This document shows positions 26,830-38,111 of a stretch of DNA of 64,000 nt, piece by piece. The notes beneath the pieces are model-generated. The model saw only the letters and a list, made by a program, of their open reading frames with translations. It had not been told where the DNA came from and searched no databases. The DNA comes from Terrabacter sp. Ter38 (GTDB lineage: Bacteria > Actinomycetota > Actinomycetes > Actinomycetales > Dermatophilaceae). The stretch covers positions 1-64,000 of the forward strand of contig NZ_JALJRZ010000007.1 in assembly GCF_024519435.1 (NCBI RefSeq), given 5' to 3'. A program made the position numbers and the translations under genes. The first letter of the stretch is position 1, and each line of letters begins with the position of its first letter.

Positions 26830-28224
26830 GTGACTTCAGACGACCTGTTCGGTGCCGCCTCTGCCGCCGACCGCGCGGAGCAGCCGGCATCCGCCGGGCA
26901 CGCCCCGCTCGCCGTGAGGATGCGGCCGCGCACGCTCGAGGAGGTGCGCGGCCAGACGAAGGTGCTGCGGCCGGGGAGCCCGCTCCGCCGGCTCATCGAG
27001 GGCTCCGGCGGTGCCGCTGGTCCGCTGTCCGCGATCCTCTGGGGGCCGCCCGGGACGGGCAAGACGACGCTCGCCCACCTCGTCGCGACCGCGGCGGAGC
27101 GCCGCTTCGTCGAGCTCTCGGCCGTGACGGCCGGTGTCAAGGACGTCCGGTCGGTCATGGAGTCGGCCGTGCGCGAGCGCGACCTCTACGGCCGCCAGAC
27201 CGTGCTCTTCCTCGACGAGATCCACCGCTTCACCAAGGCCCAGCAGGACGCCCTGCTCCCCGGCGTGGAGAACCGCACCGTCATCCTCGTGGCGGCCACC
27301 ACCGAGAACCCGTCGTTCAGCATCATCGCCCCCCTGCTGTCGCGCTCGGTGCTCGTCACCCTCGAGTCCCTGTCCGACGGGGAGATCGCCGAGCTGCTCG
27401 CCGCCGCGCTCGCGGACGAGCGGGGGTTCGGTGGCGCACACACGATGGCCGTCGACGCCACCGACCACCTCGTCCGGATCGCCGGCGGCGACGCGCGCCG
27501 TGCGCTGACCTCCCTCGAGGCCGCCGCCGGCGTCGCGCTCGACGCGCAGCCCCCCGGCCGGATGTCCGACGAGCCCGTCGAGATCACCCTCGCGCACGTC
27601 GAGCAGGCCGTCGCCCAGGCGGCCGTCCGCTACGACCGCGCCGGCGACCAGCACTACGACGTGGCGAGCGCGCTCATCAAGTCGATGCGCGGCAGCGACG
27701 TCGACGCAGCCCTGCACTACCTCGCCCGGATGCTCGAGGCCGGGGAGGACCCGCGCTTCATCGCCCGACGCATCGTCATCTCGGCCAGCGAGGACGTCGG
27801 CATGGGCGACCCGACCGCTCTCCAGACGGCCGTGGCCGCGATGCACGCGGTGGCCCAGATCGGCATGCCGGAGGCGCGGATCATCCTCGCCCAGGCGGTC
27901 GTCCACAACGCCATGGCACCCAAGTCCAACGCGGCATACCTCGGCATCAACGAGGCGATCGCCGACGTACGCGCGGGGCGCGGCGGCGTCGTACCCGCGC
28001 ACCTGCGGGGGAGCGGGTACGCCGGGGCCGAGCGCCTCGGCCACGGGAAGGGCTACGTCTATGCCCACGACGAGCCTGACGGGGTCGCCGCGCAGCAGTA
28101 CCTCCCGGACGACCTCCACGACTCCGTCAGCTACTACCGCCCCACCGACCGCGGGTTCGAGGAGCGCCTCCGGGCGCGCTGGGAATGGCTCTCGGGACGT
28201 CTGGGGCGCACGCGCGGAGAGTGA
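26830..28224 (+). CDS. rarA: RarA/MgsA replication-associated AAA ATPase
   Basis: A 464-residue clamp-loader-like ATPase that acts at stalled replication forks. It opens with a DDLFGAAS phrase, then [14 protein letters not shown]; Walker A is [16 protein letters not shown], Walker [10 protein letters not shown], sensor 1 TTENPSF. The C-terminal tetramerisation domain contains [15 protein letters not shown]. Start GTG 26830 with the leaderless box upstream. In many actinobacteria rarA lies just ahead of alaS, often with rpsD between; here the dpp operon fills that place. Confidence 0.93.
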   Translation: MTSDDLFGAASAADRAEQPASAGHAPLAVRMRPRTLEEVRGQTKVLRPGSPLRRLIEGSGGAAGPLSAILWGPPGTGKTTLAHLVATAAERRFVELSAVTAGVKDVRSVMESAVRERDLYGRQTVLFLDEIHRFTKAQQDALLPGVENRTVILVAATTENPSFSIIAPLLSRSVLVTLESLSDGEIAELLAAALADERGFGGAHTMAVDATDHLVRIAGGDARRALTSLEAAAGVALDAQPPGRMSDEPVEITLAHVEQAVAQAAVRYDRAGDQHYDVASALIKSMRGSDVDAALHYLARMLEAGEDPRFIARRIVISASEDVGMGDPTALQTAVAAMHAVAQIGMPEARIILAQAVVHNAMAPKSNAAYLGINEAIADVRAGRGGVVPAHLRGSGYAGAERLGHGKGYVYAHDEPDGVAAQQYLPDDLHDSVSYYRPTDRGFEERLRARWEWLSGRLGRTRGE

Positions 28225-28347
28225 CCGGAGAGACGTGTCGGCGGGTGCGTGGTCGGGGATTGTTTCGGGCCTGTCGCGCGTGGACGGACATTGTGTCGCG
28301 GGACGCGGTACTCGGTAACGATTTGTCATCCATGCACGTCTCGATGC

Positions 28348-28376
28348 TTGGACAGCGCGAGACTGTGTGGCAGGCT
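28348..28376 (+). promoter_or_regulatory. Possible promoter of the dpp operon
   Basis: TTGGAC and CAGGCT with a 17-base spacer lie in the 262-base gap after rarA. A start near 28383 would leave a leader of about 100 nt rich in CCCGGG repeats. Otherwise the gap shows no gene. Confidence 0.35.
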
Positions 28377-28486
28377 CGCGTCGTCCCGGCGGGGGTGGCA
28401 TCCGGATCATCTGGTGTGCTCCCGGGGGCGGCCCGGGTGACGAATCCCCGGGTCGGATGTGATCCCACAAGGATGGAGACAACGCG

Positions 28487-29527
28487 TTGAACGCAATGCC
28501 GGAGCCCTCAGCAGCAACGCTGATCGAGGAATCCGAGGAGACGTCTTCGACGACCCCACCTGAGCACCAGGAGGTCCGCACCGGACGTTCTCCCGGTCAG
28601 GTGGCCTGGGCCCGGCTCAAGCGGGACAAGGTCGCGATCATCTGCTCCGCCATCATCCTGTTCTTCCTGCTCGTCGCGATCTTCGCGCCGTTCCTCGTCT
28701 CGCTCGAGGCGGTCGACCCCATCACCGGCGCGAAGGCCGACCCGAGCACCGTGCACACGGAGCTCGTCGACTTCAACGGTCTGCCGACGGTCGGGGCCAG
28801 CTCCGCCCACTGGCTCGGTGTCGAGCCGCGACTCGGTCGCGACCTCTTCGCCCGCTGGGCCTACGGCGCGCGGCCGTCGCTCATCATCGGCTTCGTCGCG
28901 GCCTTCGCCTCGACCATCGTCGGCGTCGCGCTCGGCCTCGTCGGCGGCTACCTCGGCGGCGCCACGGACAAGGTCATCTCCTGGATCATCGACTTCTTCC
29001 TGTCGCTGCCGATCCTGCTGCTCGTCCTGGCGATCATCCCGATCATGCAGAAGCGCATCGCGGCCGGCAACGACCTGACGCCCGAGCAGACCTCGGCGAT
29101 CCGCTTCTGGGTCCTCATCGTCATCCTCGTCGTCTTCGGGTGGATGGGCCTGGCGCGCCTCGTGCGCGGTGAGGTCAAGAGCCTGCGCGAGCGCGAGTTC
29201 GTCCAGGCAGCCCGAGCCATCGGCGTGCCGACCCGCTCGATCCTCTTCCGCGAGATCCTGCCCAACCTCGTCGGGCCGATCATCGTCTCGGCCTCGATCG
29301 CCGTCCCGGCCTACATCACCTACGAGGCGACGCTGAGCTACCTCGGCGCAGGTCTCGTCGAGCCCACCGCGTCGTGGGGTCGCACCATCGCCGACGCGCA
29401 GAACCTCTTCGCCACCTACCCGCTGTGGCTCTGGCCGTCGGTCATCGGCCTGTCGCTCCTCGTCCTCGCCCTGAGCCTGCTCGGCGACTCGATCCGCGAC
29501 GCGTTCGACCCCACCAGCCGCCGCTGA
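28487..29527 (+). CDS. dppC: Peptide ABC transporter permease (DppC type)
   Basis: A 346-residue permease with six helices; an N-terminal cytoplasmic arm of about 40 residues precedes the OppC_N segment (WARLKRDKVAIICSAIILFF). The EAA loop is seen as EREFVQAARAIGVPTRSI. TTG at 28487 is taken as start because GGAG lies eight bases before it; an in-frame ATG at 28496 is the alternative. It is unusual that this permease leads the operon instead of the binding protein. Confidence 0.88.
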   Translation: MNAMPEPSAATLIEESEETSSTTPPEHQEVRTGRSPGQVAWARLKRDKVAIICSAIILFFLLVAIFAPFLVSLEAVDPITGAKADPSTVHTELVDFNGLPTVGASSAHWLGVEPRLGRDLFARWAYGARPSLIIGFVAAFASTIVGVALGLVGGYLGGATDKVISWIIDFFLSLPILLLVLAIIPIMQKRIAAGNDLTPEQTSAIRFWVLIVILVVFGWMGLARLVRGEVKSLREREFVQAARAIGVPTRSILFREILPNLVGPIIVSASIAVPAYITYEATLSYLGAGLVEPTASWGRTIADAQNLFATYPLWLWPSVIGLSLLVLALSLLGDSIRDAFDPTSRR

Positions 29528-29598
29528 CCCCACCGGGTCACGGTCACCAGATGTTCTCGGCAAAGCGCCGGGACAAGCACAAAAGGGAGCAAACAACA

Positions 29599-31374
29599 AT
29601 GCGCTGGACCAAAGTCCTGACCGTGGGAGCCGCGGCTTCCCTCGGCTTCGTCGCGGCCTGCGGCGCGCCTGCCGCCAACAACGGCGGTGCCGGTGGCACC
29701 AACGGCACGGGCGGCAAGGTCGACACCGCAGGTGCCGCCCTCGACCCCAACGCCAAGGGCCCCGCCCCCGAGATCCCCGGCGCGAAGAAGGGTGGCATCC
29801 TCACGGTGCCCTACTCCTCGACGCCCGCCAACATGGACCCGAGCGACCAGTTCTACCAGGACACGGCCGTCATCTTCTCGCTGACGCACCGCGCCCTGAC
29901 GACCTACGTCAGCCGTGACGGCAAGCAGGTCCTCGTTCCGGACCTCGCCACCGACCTCGGCAAGGCGTCCGAGGACGGCCTCACGTGGACGTTCACGCTC
30001 AAGGACGGCATCAAGTACGAAGACGGCACGCCGGTCAAGGCCGCCGACATCGTCTTCGCTGCGAAGCGCTCGTTCGACCCCGACCTCGCGGCCAACGGCC
30101 CGACGTACCAGCGCGAGTTCTTCAAGGGTGGCGCCGACTACCAGGGCCCCTACAAGGGTGACAAGAACTGGAAGGGTGTCGAGGCCCCCGACGACAAGAC
30201 CGTCGTCTTCCACCTCGAGAAGCGCTTCGAGACGCTGCCCTACTTCGTCTCCTTCAACCAGTTCACGCCGATCCCCGAGGCGAAGGACAAGAAGGCCGAC
30301 TACCAGCTGCACCCGCTCGCCACCGGCCCGTACATGTTCGACAAGTACACCCCGGGCACCGAGCTGGTCCTCAAGCGCAACCCCAACTGGGACCCCGCCA
30401 CCGACCCGGCACGTCACAACTACCCGGACGGCTTCCACTTCAAGTGGGGCGTCGACGTCATCAAGACGCAGACGGCCATCCTCGCCTCCAACGGCGACGA
30501 CGCGACGAGCCTCAACTGGGACGCCATCGACTCGTCCCTCATCCCGCAGATCGAGGGCGACAAGAAGGCCCAGTTCGAGGAGGGCCCGTCCTCCTGCGTG
30601 CTCATGGTCAACCTGGACGCCCGCAAGATCCCGATCGAGATCCGCAAGGCGATCGCCGTGGCGTGGCCCTTCGACTCGATCCACAAGGCCGGCGGCGAGA
30701 CGACGCACTCCTTCTCGCCCGCCAGCACGATCATCCCGCCGCAGATCCCCGGTCACCTCGACTACGAGGCCGAGGCTGCCCCGGGCGTCAAGATGAACGG
30801 TCAGGGCGACGGCAACCCGACCATGGCCAAGGACATGCTCGCCAAGGCCGGTTACGGCCCCGACAAGCCGTTCGAGCTCATCTACTACTACACGAACGAC
30901 GACGACATCGCGCAGAAGGTCAACCAGGTCCGCAAGCAGAAGCTCGAGGCCGCCGGCTTCAAGGTTCAGGACATCGGTGTTCCCGGAGCCGAGCGTCGCA
31001 AGATCGTCGGCGACCCCAAGGGCAAGTACAACATGCTCCAGTCGCCGCGTGGATGGTGCTTCGACTGGCCGTCCGCCGACTCGATCATCCCGCCCACCAT
31101 CGGCACGATCGCCCTCTCGCAGGGTGGTACGACCTTCGGTAACTTCTCCGACGCCAAGATCGACGCCGAGATCAAGCGCATCCAGAACCTCTCCATCACG
31201 GAGCAGGGCCCGGAGTGGGGCAAGATGGACAAGTGGCTGACGGAGAACTACCTGCTGGCCATCCCGGACAACAACGACAAGGGCAACTCGGTCTTCGGCA
31301 TGAAGGTCAAGAACGTCCACAACAACCCGAACAAGGGTATGCCGGACCTCACCGACGTGTGGCTCGACCAGTAA
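29599..31374 (+). CDS. dppA: Peptide ABC transporter substrate-binding lipoprotein
   Basis: A 591-residue family 5 solute-binding protein. The signal peptide ends in the lipobox FVAAC (Cys at about residue 21), followed by a Gly/Asn/Ala-rich linker, so it is anchored to the membrane outside. Typical phrases include LTWTFTLKDGIKYEDGTPVKAADIVF and YMFDKYTPGTELVLKRNP. Strict use of C-ending codons suggests high expression. GGGAGC lies before the ATG at 29599. It is separated from dppB by a strong hairpin that may set unequal expression. Confidence 0.9.
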   Translation: MRWTKVLTVGAAASLGFVAACGAPAANNGGAGGTNGTGGKVDTAGAALDPNAKGPAPEIPGAKKGGILTVPYSSTPANMDPSDQFYQDTAVIFSLTHRALTTYVSRDGKQVLVPDLATDLGKASEDGLTWTFTLKDGIKYEDGTPVKAADIVFAAKRSFDPDLAANGPTYQREFFKGGADYQGPYKGDKNWKGVEAPDDKTVVFHLEKRFETLPYFVSFNQFTPIPEAKDKKADYQLHPLATGPYMFDKYTPGTELVLKRNPNWDPATDPARHNYPDGFHFKWGVDVIKTQTAILASNGDDATSLNWDAIDSSLIPQIEGDKKAQFEEGPSSCVLMVNLDARKIPIEIRKAIAVAWPFDSIHKAGGETTHSFSPASTIIPPQIPGHLDYEAEAAPGVKMNGQGDGNPTMAKDMLAKAGYGPDKPFELIYYYTNDDDIAQKVNQVRKQKLEAAGFKVQDIGVPGAERRKIVGDPKGKYNMLQSPRGWCFDWPSADSIIPPTIGTIALSQGGTTFGNFSDAKIDAEIKRIQNLSITEQGPEWGKMDKWLTENYLLAIPDNNDKGNSVFGMKVKNVHNNPNKGMPDLTDVWLDQ

Positions 31375-31424
31375 GTCGTCAGTGACAGCGCCCCTCCGGG
31401 GGAGCAAGATCTGAACTGACAGCC

Positions 31425-31460
31425 GTGGTGGGGGTCCGGGTTTTCCCGGGCCCCCACCAC
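31425..31460 (+). terminator. Intra-operon hairpin between dppA and dppB
   Basis: GTGGTGGGGGTCCGGG pairs with CCCGGGCCCCCACCAC (16 bp, one G-U) across a TTTT loop. It sits in the 115-base gap between the binding-protein and permease genes, where partial terminators or mRNA-stabilising hairpins usually lie. Confidence 0.75.
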
Positions 31461-31489
31461 CGGCGCCCACCTCGTTTGGAAGGCAAAAC

Positions 31490-32476
31490 GTGCTCACGTA
31501 CATCCTCAGGCGGTCGGCTCTCGCCCTGAGCGTCATCATGGCCACCCTGGTCTCGGCGTTCCTGCTGTTCTTCGCGGGCCCGTCCGACCCGGCCCAGGCC
31601 ATGTGCCCCGAGACCAAGTGCAACCCCGCACGGCTCGAGGCCATCACCAAGAGCATCGGGCTGGACAAGCCCCTCATCGAGCAGTTCCTCACCTACTTCA
31701 AGGGACTCTTCGTCGGCCGCGACTTCGTGTACGCCGGTGACACCGTCCACTGCGGCGCTCCCTGCCTCGGCTTCTCCTTCGTGACGCGTCGTTCCGTCAA
31801 CGAGGAGCTCTTCACCCGCTTCCCGAACACGGTCGTGCTGGCCCTGATGGCCGCCGTCGTGTTCGTGACCGTCGGTGTGACGTTCGGCATCCTTGCGGCG
31901 GTCCGCCGCGGCTCCGCGTCCGACCGCGGGCTCGTCGGCGCCTCGCAGGTGCTGGGCTCCATCCCGTACTACGTCCTCGCGCTCCTCGTCGCGCTCTACC
32001 CCGTCATCCTGTGGAACGTCCTGCCGCAGTACTCCGCGATATCCGCCGGTGTCGGCCCGTACTTCATGGGCATGCTCGCACCGGCGTTGATCCTCGGGCT
32101 CGTCACGTCGGCCTCCTACGTGCGATACACCCGCAACTCGATGATCGAGACGCTCTCGATGGACTACATCCGCACGGCGCGCTCCAAGGGCATCAGTGAG
32201 CGCACGGTCCTGTTCAAGCACGGTTTCCGTGCCGCGATGAGCCCGATCGCCACGATCCTGGGTCTCGACATCGCCGCCCTGCTGACCGGCACGCTCATCA
32301 CCGAGCAGATCTTCGGCGTCGACGGCATCGGCCGTCGTGGCCTCGCGGCCCTCCGGTCCTTCGACCTCCCGGTCATCATGGGCACCGTGCTCATCGGAGC
32401 CGTCGTCGTCGTGGTCATGAACCTCGTCGTCGACATCGCGTACTCCTTCATCGACCCGCGAGTGAGGCTTTCGTGA
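31490..32476 (+). CDS. dppB: Peptide ABC transporter permease (DppB type)
   Basis: A 328-residue permease with six helices. The opening LTYILRRSALALSVIMATL and the EAA loop MDYIRTARSKGISERTVLFKH are typical of DppB/OppB; RRSVNEELFTRFPNTV precedes helix 2. The GTG start follows GGAAGG at the right distance. It overlaps the next ORF by GTGA. Confidence 0.9.
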   Translation: MLTYILRRSALALSVIMATLVSAFLLFFAGPSDPAQAMCPETKCNPARLEAITKSIGLDKPLIEQFLTYFKGLFVGRDFVYAGDTVHCGAPCLGFSFVTRRSVNEELFTRFPNTVVLALMAAVVFVTVGVTFGILAAVRRGSASDRGLVGASQVLGSIPYYVLALLVALYPVILWNVLPQYSAISAGVGPYFMGMLAPALILGLVTSASYVRYTRNSMIETLSMDYIRTARSKGISERTVLFKHGFRAAMSPIATILGLDIAALLTGTLITEQIFGVDGIGRRGLAALRSFDLPVIMGTVLIGAVVVVVMNLVVDIAYSFIDPRVRLS

Positions 32477-33538
32477 CCGCGACCGTCAACACCATCTCGA
32501 CCCAGACCGCCGAAGCCCGTGACGCCGGCGACGTCGTCCTCGACGTCAACGACCTCTCGGTGGCCTTCCCCACCGAGGAAGGCGTGGTCAAGGCCGTCTC
32601 CAACCTGACCTACCAGGCCCGCCTCGGCCGCACTCTCGCCATCGTCGGCGAGTCCGGCTCCGGCAAGTCGGTCAGCAGCATGGCGGTGCTCGGCCTGCAC
32701 AACCCCAAGCGAACCCAGATCACCGGCAGCATCAAGCTCGACGGCATCGAGCTCGTCGGTGCACCGAGCTCGACCTTCCAGAAGATCCGCAGCACCAAGG
32801 CCGCGATGGTCTTCCAGGACCGCAGAGCTCGCTCCACCCGTTCCACAAGGTGGGCGGGCAGATCGCCGAGGCCTACCGGGCGCACAACAAGGTGAGCAAG
32901 CAGGTCGCGATGAAGCGTGCCGTCGAGATGCTCGACCTCGTCGGCATCCCGAACCCGCAGCGCCGCGCCAACTCCTACCCGCACGAGTTCTCGGGCGGCA
33001 TGCGTCAGCGCGCGATGATCGCGCTCGGTCTCGTCAACAACCCGAAGCTGCTCATCGCCGACGAGCCGACGACGGCACTCGACGTCACGGTGCAGGCGCA
33101 GATCCTCGACCTCGTCAACGACCTCCAGAAGGAGTTCGGCTCGGCGGTCATCCTCATCACGCACGACCTCGCGGTCGTGGCGGAGACGGCCGACGACATC
33201 CTCGTGATGTATGCCGGTCGCGGTGTCGAGAAGGGCAGTGCCAAGGAGGTGCTGGCCCAGCCGTCGCACCCCTACACCTACGGGCTGCTCCAGTCGCTGC
33301 CCTCGCACTCCGAGGACCTCGAGGAGCTCAAGGCGATCAAGGGCACGCCGCCCAGCCTGCTCAACCTCCCGTCGGGCTGCTCGTTCCACCCGCGCTGCGA
33401 GTTCAAGACGCAGGTCGAGGGAGACGCCTGCTGGACCGTGCTGCCCGAGTGGCGGCCGACGCCGGGCCTGTCCAACCGTGAGATCCGCTGTCACCTGACC
33501 GACCCCGTGGCCACGCTGCAGCACGACGAGGGAGTTCG

Positions 33539-33542
<4 letters not shown>
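32473..33542 (+). pseudogene. dppD: Peptide ABC transporter ATPase (DppD type), frameshifted
   Basis: The first frame (32473-32895) encodes the N-terminus with Walker A GESGSGKSVSS and runs to AMVFQD; the second (up to 33542) continues as QSSLHPFHKVGGQIAEAY with signature SGGMRQRAMIAL and Walker B LLIADEPTT. Between them the Q-loop reads CAG GAC CGC AGA; one added C after 32820 restores CAG GAC CCG CAG AGC and a continuous 357-residue DppD. Everything else is intact, so this is either a very recent loss or a base-calling error in a C-run. Without it the transporter would have only DppF. It overlaps dppF by ATGA. Confidence 0.8.
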
Positions 33543-34591
<1,049 letters not shown>

Positions 34592-34619
34592 TCCACAGGC
34601 TGGGCGCCGATGGCGCGAC

Positions 34620-34668
34620 GTATGCGGCTGGGCCGGCTCCCGCACGGGGAGCCGGCCCAGCGGCATAC
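34620..34668. terminator. Long hairpin terminator after dppF
   Basis: GTATGCGGCTGGGCCGGCTCCC pairs with the complementary arm ending CGGCATAC; about 22 bp with one mismatch and a five-base loop. The base of the stem again carries the GTATGC/GGCATAC word. No U-tract follows. Confidence 0.8.
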
Positions 34669-34705
34669 CGGGCAAAGGTGGTGGGACGACCCTCACGCGG
34701 TCCGT

Positions 34706-34711
34706 TAGGGT
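34706..34711 (+). promoter_or_regulatory. Possible -10 (TAGGGT) of the alaS transcript
   Basis: TAGGGT would start RNA near 34718, giving a leader of about 210 nt before alaS. The 339-base interval after dppF holds the dppF terminator, this box and a large leader hairpin; the leader contains a possible 44-codon ORF (GTG 34726 to TGA 34860). Confidence 0.35.
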
Positions 34712-34823
34712 TGAACCACCTCGGCGTGAGCGTGCGCCGACGACCGAAGGACGATGACCGTGGCCCACGAGGGACCCAGGCAGCCCCGCAGGGGTGGCCT
34801 GCAGCCGGCGAGGCGAGCTCCCC

Positions 34824-34865
34824 GGGGGTCAGCCGCGCCCGAGTGAGGGCGCCTCGCTGACCCCG
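34824..34865 (+). promoter_or_regulatory. Structured leader hairpin upstream of alaS
   Basis: The outer stem GGGGTCAGC (34825-34833) pairs with GCTGACCCC (34856-34864). Inside, GCGCCC pairs with GGGCGC over loop GAGTGA; only C34834 and CTC (34853-34855) are unpaired. The stop of the possible leader ORF lies in the distal arm. The element has no U-tract and resembles no family recognised here. Confidence 0.5.
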
Positions 34866-34930
34866 CCCCGCCCGCCCGCACGCGCGGAAGGGATCCCGCA
34901 GACCACACCCGTCGACCCCAAGGACTCATC

Positions 34931-37603
34931 ATGGAAACCGCTGAGATCAGGCGTCGTTGGCTCTCGTACTTCGGCAGCCGCGGCCACACCGTCGTGCCGA
35001 GCGCCCCGCTCGTGCACGAGGACCCGAACCTGCTGTTCGTCAACGCCGGGATGGTCCCCTTCAAGCCCTACTTTCTCGGTCAGGAGACCCCGCAGTTCTC
35101 ACGCGCCACGAGCGTGCAGAAGTGCGTGCGGACCCTCGACATCGAGGAGGTCGGCAAGACCACACGGCACGGCACCTTCTTCCAGATGAACGGCAACTTC
35201 AGCTTCGGCGACTACTTCAAGGAAGGCGCCATCGAGCTCGCGTGGGAGCTCATCACCCGTAGCCAGGCCGAGGGCGGCCTCGGGTTCGAGGAGAGGGATC
35301 TCTACGCGTCCGTCTACCACGAGGACGTCGAGGCGATCGCGCTCTGGAAGAAGATCGCCGGCCTGTCCGACGACCGCATCGTGCGACTCGGGCGCAAGGA
35401 CAACTACTGGAACATGGGCGTCGCCGGTCCCGGCGGCCCCTGCTCCGAGATCCTGCTCGACCGCGGCCGCGAGTTCGGCGCCGACGGTGACTGGGAGGCG
35501 GGCGACCGTTACCTCGAGTTCTGGAACCTCGTCTTCATGCAGTACGAGCTCGAGAACGTCCGGTCGAAGGAGGACTTCGACATCGCGGGCGAGCTGCCCA
35601 AGCGCAACATCGACACCGGCATGGGGCTCGAGCGTGTCGCCTTCCTGCTCCAGGGCGTCGACAACATCTACGAGACCGACGAGGTCTTCCCGGTCATCGC
35701 GGCGGCGGAGGACCTGACAGGCCGTCGCTACGGCGCCGACCACGAGGACGACGTGCGCTTCCGCGTCGTCGCCGACCACGTGCGCAGCTCGCTCATGCTC
35801 ATCGGCGACGGCGTGACTCCCGGCAACGAGGGCCGCGGCTACGTCCTGCGCCGCCTGTTGCGCCGTGCGGTCCGCTCGATGCGCCTGCTCGGCGTCGAGG
35901 CCCCCACCCTCGAGCAGCTGCTGCCCGTCAGCATGGAGCGGATGAAGGCCTCCTACCCGGAGCTCGAGACCGACTTCCACCGGATCAGCACGGTCGCGTA
36001 CGCCGAGGAGGACGCCTTCCGACGCACGCTGAGCTCGGGTACGACGATCCTCGACACGGCGGTGGCGCGGGCCAAGTCGTCCGGCGCGACGACCCTCGGC
36101 GGGGCCGAGGCGTTCGCGTTGCACGACACCTACGGCTTCCCGATCGACCTGACGCTCGAGATGGCCGCGGAGCAGGGGCTGCAGGTCGACGAGCCCGGCT
36201 TCCGCCGGCTCATGAGCGAGCAGCGCGACCGGGCCAAGGCCGACGCTCGGGCGAAGCGGTCGGCGCACGGTGACACGAGCGTCTACCGTCAGCTGTCCGA
36301 CACCCTCGGGCACGACGTCGAGTTCACCGGCTACGACCAGACGCTGACCGACACCCGCATCCGAGGGCTGATCCGCGACGGGGCCGTCGTCGACCGCGTC
36401 GGTCCCGGTGACGAGATCGAGATCGTGCTCGACCGGACGCCGCTCTACGCGGAGTCCGGTGGTCAGCAGGCCGACCACGGGCGCATCCGCCTCGCGAACG
36501 GTGCCCTCATCGAGGTCACCGACGTCCAGCGACCCATCACCGGCCTCGTCGTGCACCGCGCGACGGTGCTCGAGGGTGAGGCCGGTCTGGGCGAGGACGC
36601 CGAGGCCGAGGTGGACGTCGTCCGCCGCCGGTCGATCTCGCGCGCCCACACGGCGACCCACATGGTGCACCAGGCCCTGCGCGACGAGCTCGGTGACACG
36701 GCGACGCAGGCCGGGTCCGAGAACTCCCCGGGCCGCCTGCGCTTCGACTTCAAGTCGCTCCAGGCCGTCCCGGCCGCGGCGATGGGAGAGATCGAGGCGC
36801 GGATCAACGCCGTGCTCCTCGACGACCTGGCCGTGACGGCGGACGTCATGAACATCGACGCGGCGAAGAAGCTCGGCGCCATGGCGCTCTTCGGCGAGAA
36901 GTACGGCGAGCGGGTCCGTGTCGTCTCGATCGGTGAGTGGTCGCGTGAGCTGTGTGTCGGCACGCACACGCCTCGCGTCGGCCAGATCGGTGTCGTCAAG
37001 CTGCTGGGGGAGAGCTCGATCGGCTCCGGCGTGCGACGCGTCGAGGCGCTCGTGGGCGCAGACGCGTACTCCCACCTCGCCCGAGAGGCCACCATCGTCA
37101 GCCAGCTCACCGACACGCTCGGGGTCCGCCGGGACGAGCTGCCCGACCGCATCGCGACCATCCTCGGACGGCTGCGCGATGCCGAGAAGGAGATCGCCGC
37201 CGTGCGCCAGAGCCAGGTGCTCGGGGCCGCGTCCGGTCTCGTCCAGTCGGCTCGCGACATCGCCGGCGTGACGTTCGTCAGCCACGACGCGGGTGACGGG
37301 GTCACCGGCGACGACCTGCGCAAGCTCGTCACCGACGTGCGCGGCCGCCTCGGCAACGACCGGCCGGTGCTCGTGTCGATGGCCTCGGTGGCCTCCGGTC
37401 GCCCGGTCGTCATCGTCGCGACGAACGAGCGTGCCCGCGAGATCGGCCTCAAGGCCGGTGCCTTCGTCAAGCTCGCCGCCCAGGCGCTCGGCGGGGGCGG
37501 TGGCGGCAAGGACGACCTCGCCCAGGGTGGGGGCACCGATGCGACACGTGTCTCGGTGGCTCTGGGCACCGTCGAGGACCAGCTCCGCAACCGAGGTGCC
37601 TGA
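34931..37603 (+). CDS. alaS: Alanyl-tRNA synthetase
   Basis: An 890-residue class II synthetase. The N-terminal catalytic core opens with [39 protein letters not shown] is a core motif. The editing domain carries the zinc ligands in [14 protein letters not shown] and [13 protein letters not shown] (the latter a variant of the usual CGGTHV). The C-terminal C-Ala domain ends in [20 protein letters not shown] precedes the ATG at 34931. It is followed directly by ruvX and mltG, the usual actinobacterial order. Confidence 0.96.
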   Translation: METAEIRRRWLSYFGSRGHTVVPSAPLVHEDPNLLFVNAGMVPFKPYFLGQETPQFSRATSVQKCVRTLDIEEVGKTTRHGTFFQMNGNFSFGDYFKEGAIELAWELITRSQAEGGLGFEERDLYASVYHEDVEAIALWKKIAGLSDDRIVRLGRKDNYWNMGVAGPGGPCSEILLDRGREFGADGDWEAGDRYLEFWNLVFMQYELENVRSKEDFDIAGELPKRNIDTGMGLERVAFLLQGVDNIYETDEVFPVIAAAEDLTGRRYGADHEDDVRFRVVADHVRSSLMLIGDGVTPGNEGRGYVLRRLLRRAVRSMRLLGVEAPTLEQLLPVSMERMKASYPELETDFHRISTVAYAEEDAFRRTLSSGTTILDTAVARAKSSGATTLGGAEAFALHDTYGFPIDLTLEMAAEQGLQVDEPGFRRLMSEQRDRAKADARAKRSAHGDTSVYRQLSDTLGHDVEFTGYDQTLTDTRIRGLIRDGAVVDRVGPGDEIEIVLDRTPLYAESGGQQADHGRIRLANGALIEVTDVQRPITGLVVHRATVLEGEAGLGEDAEAEVDVVRRRSISRAHTATHMVHQALRDELGDTATQAGSENSPGRLRFDFKSLQAVPAAAMGEIEARINAVLLDDLAVTADVMNIDAAKKLGAMALFGEKYGERVRVVSIGEWSRELCVGTHTPRVGQIGVVKLLGESSIGSGVRRVEALVGADAYSHLAREATIVSQLTDTLGVRRDELPDRIATILGRLRDAEKEIAAVRQSQVLGAASGLVQSARDIAGVTFVSHDAGDGVTGDDLRKLVTDVRGRLGNDRPVLVSMASVASGRPVVIVATNERAREIGLKAGAFVKLAAQALGGGGGGKDDLAQGGGTDATRVSVALGTVEDQLRNRGA

Positions 37604-37604
37604 C

Positions 37605-38111
37605 TTGCCCGATCCCCGCGCCCGTTCCGGTGCTCGCGTCGGCGTCGACGTGGGCAACGCCCGCGTCGGCGTCGCCGCGTCGGACGCCTCGGGCGTGCTC
37701 GCCCACCCGGTGCGCACCCTTCCGCGCGACGTCGCCGCCGACAGCGACGTCGAGGCCATCGTCGCCCTGACGCAGGAGCTGGGGGCGATCGAGGTCGTCG
37801 TCGGCCTGCCGCGGCTGCTGTCGGGCGACGAGGGTGAGGCCGCCCGCATCGCGCGCGACTACGCCGGTCGGCTCGCGGCCCGTCTGGGTACGGTGGGGGT
37901 GCGGATGGTCGATGAACGCTTGACCACCGTGGATGCGCACCGCAGACTACGCGAGAGCGGCGTCCCGGGCCGAGGACAACGGGCCGTCGTCGACCAGGCC
38001 GCTGCGGTGCTCATCCTGCAGTCGGCCCTCGACACCGAAGCGCTGTCGGGCAGGCCGCCCGGAGAGACCGTCACGCCGGGGGGCAAACGGAAGAAGGAAC
38101 GTCGCCGATGA
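37605..38111 (+). CDS. ruvX: RuvX/YqgF-like Holliday junction resolvase
   Basis: A 168-residue RNase H-fold protein. The first Asp lies in GVDVGNARVGVA, the second acidic residue in VVVGLPRLLSGDEG, the third in VRMVDERLTTVDA, with Asp again in AVVDQAAAVLILQ. YqgF/RuvX acts in rRNA processing or junction resolution; which applies is not settled for actinobacteria. TTG 37605 is taken because GAGG lies eight bases upstream; GTG 37596 inside alaS is an alternative. It overlaps mltG by ATGA. Confidence 0.87.
   Translation: MPDPRARSGARVGVDVGNARVGVAASDASGVLAHPVRTLPRDVAADSDVEAIVALTQELGAIEVVVGLPRLLSGDEGEAARIARDYAGRLAARLGTVGVRMVDERLTTVDAHRRLRESGVPGRGQRAVVDQAAAVLILQSALDTEALSGRPPGETVTPGGKRKKERRR

Noticed and set aside
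32810-32900. Programmed ribosomal frameshift in dppD
   Set aside because: No slippery sequence or downstream pseudoknot is visible, and DppD proteins are not known to use frameshifting; a lost base fits better.
34706-34725. T-box-like match (AGGGTTGAACCACC) before alaS
   Set aside because: Three mismatches to the T-box core and located at the 5' end of the leader rather than next to a terminator or ribosome site; TAGGGT is more likely a -10.
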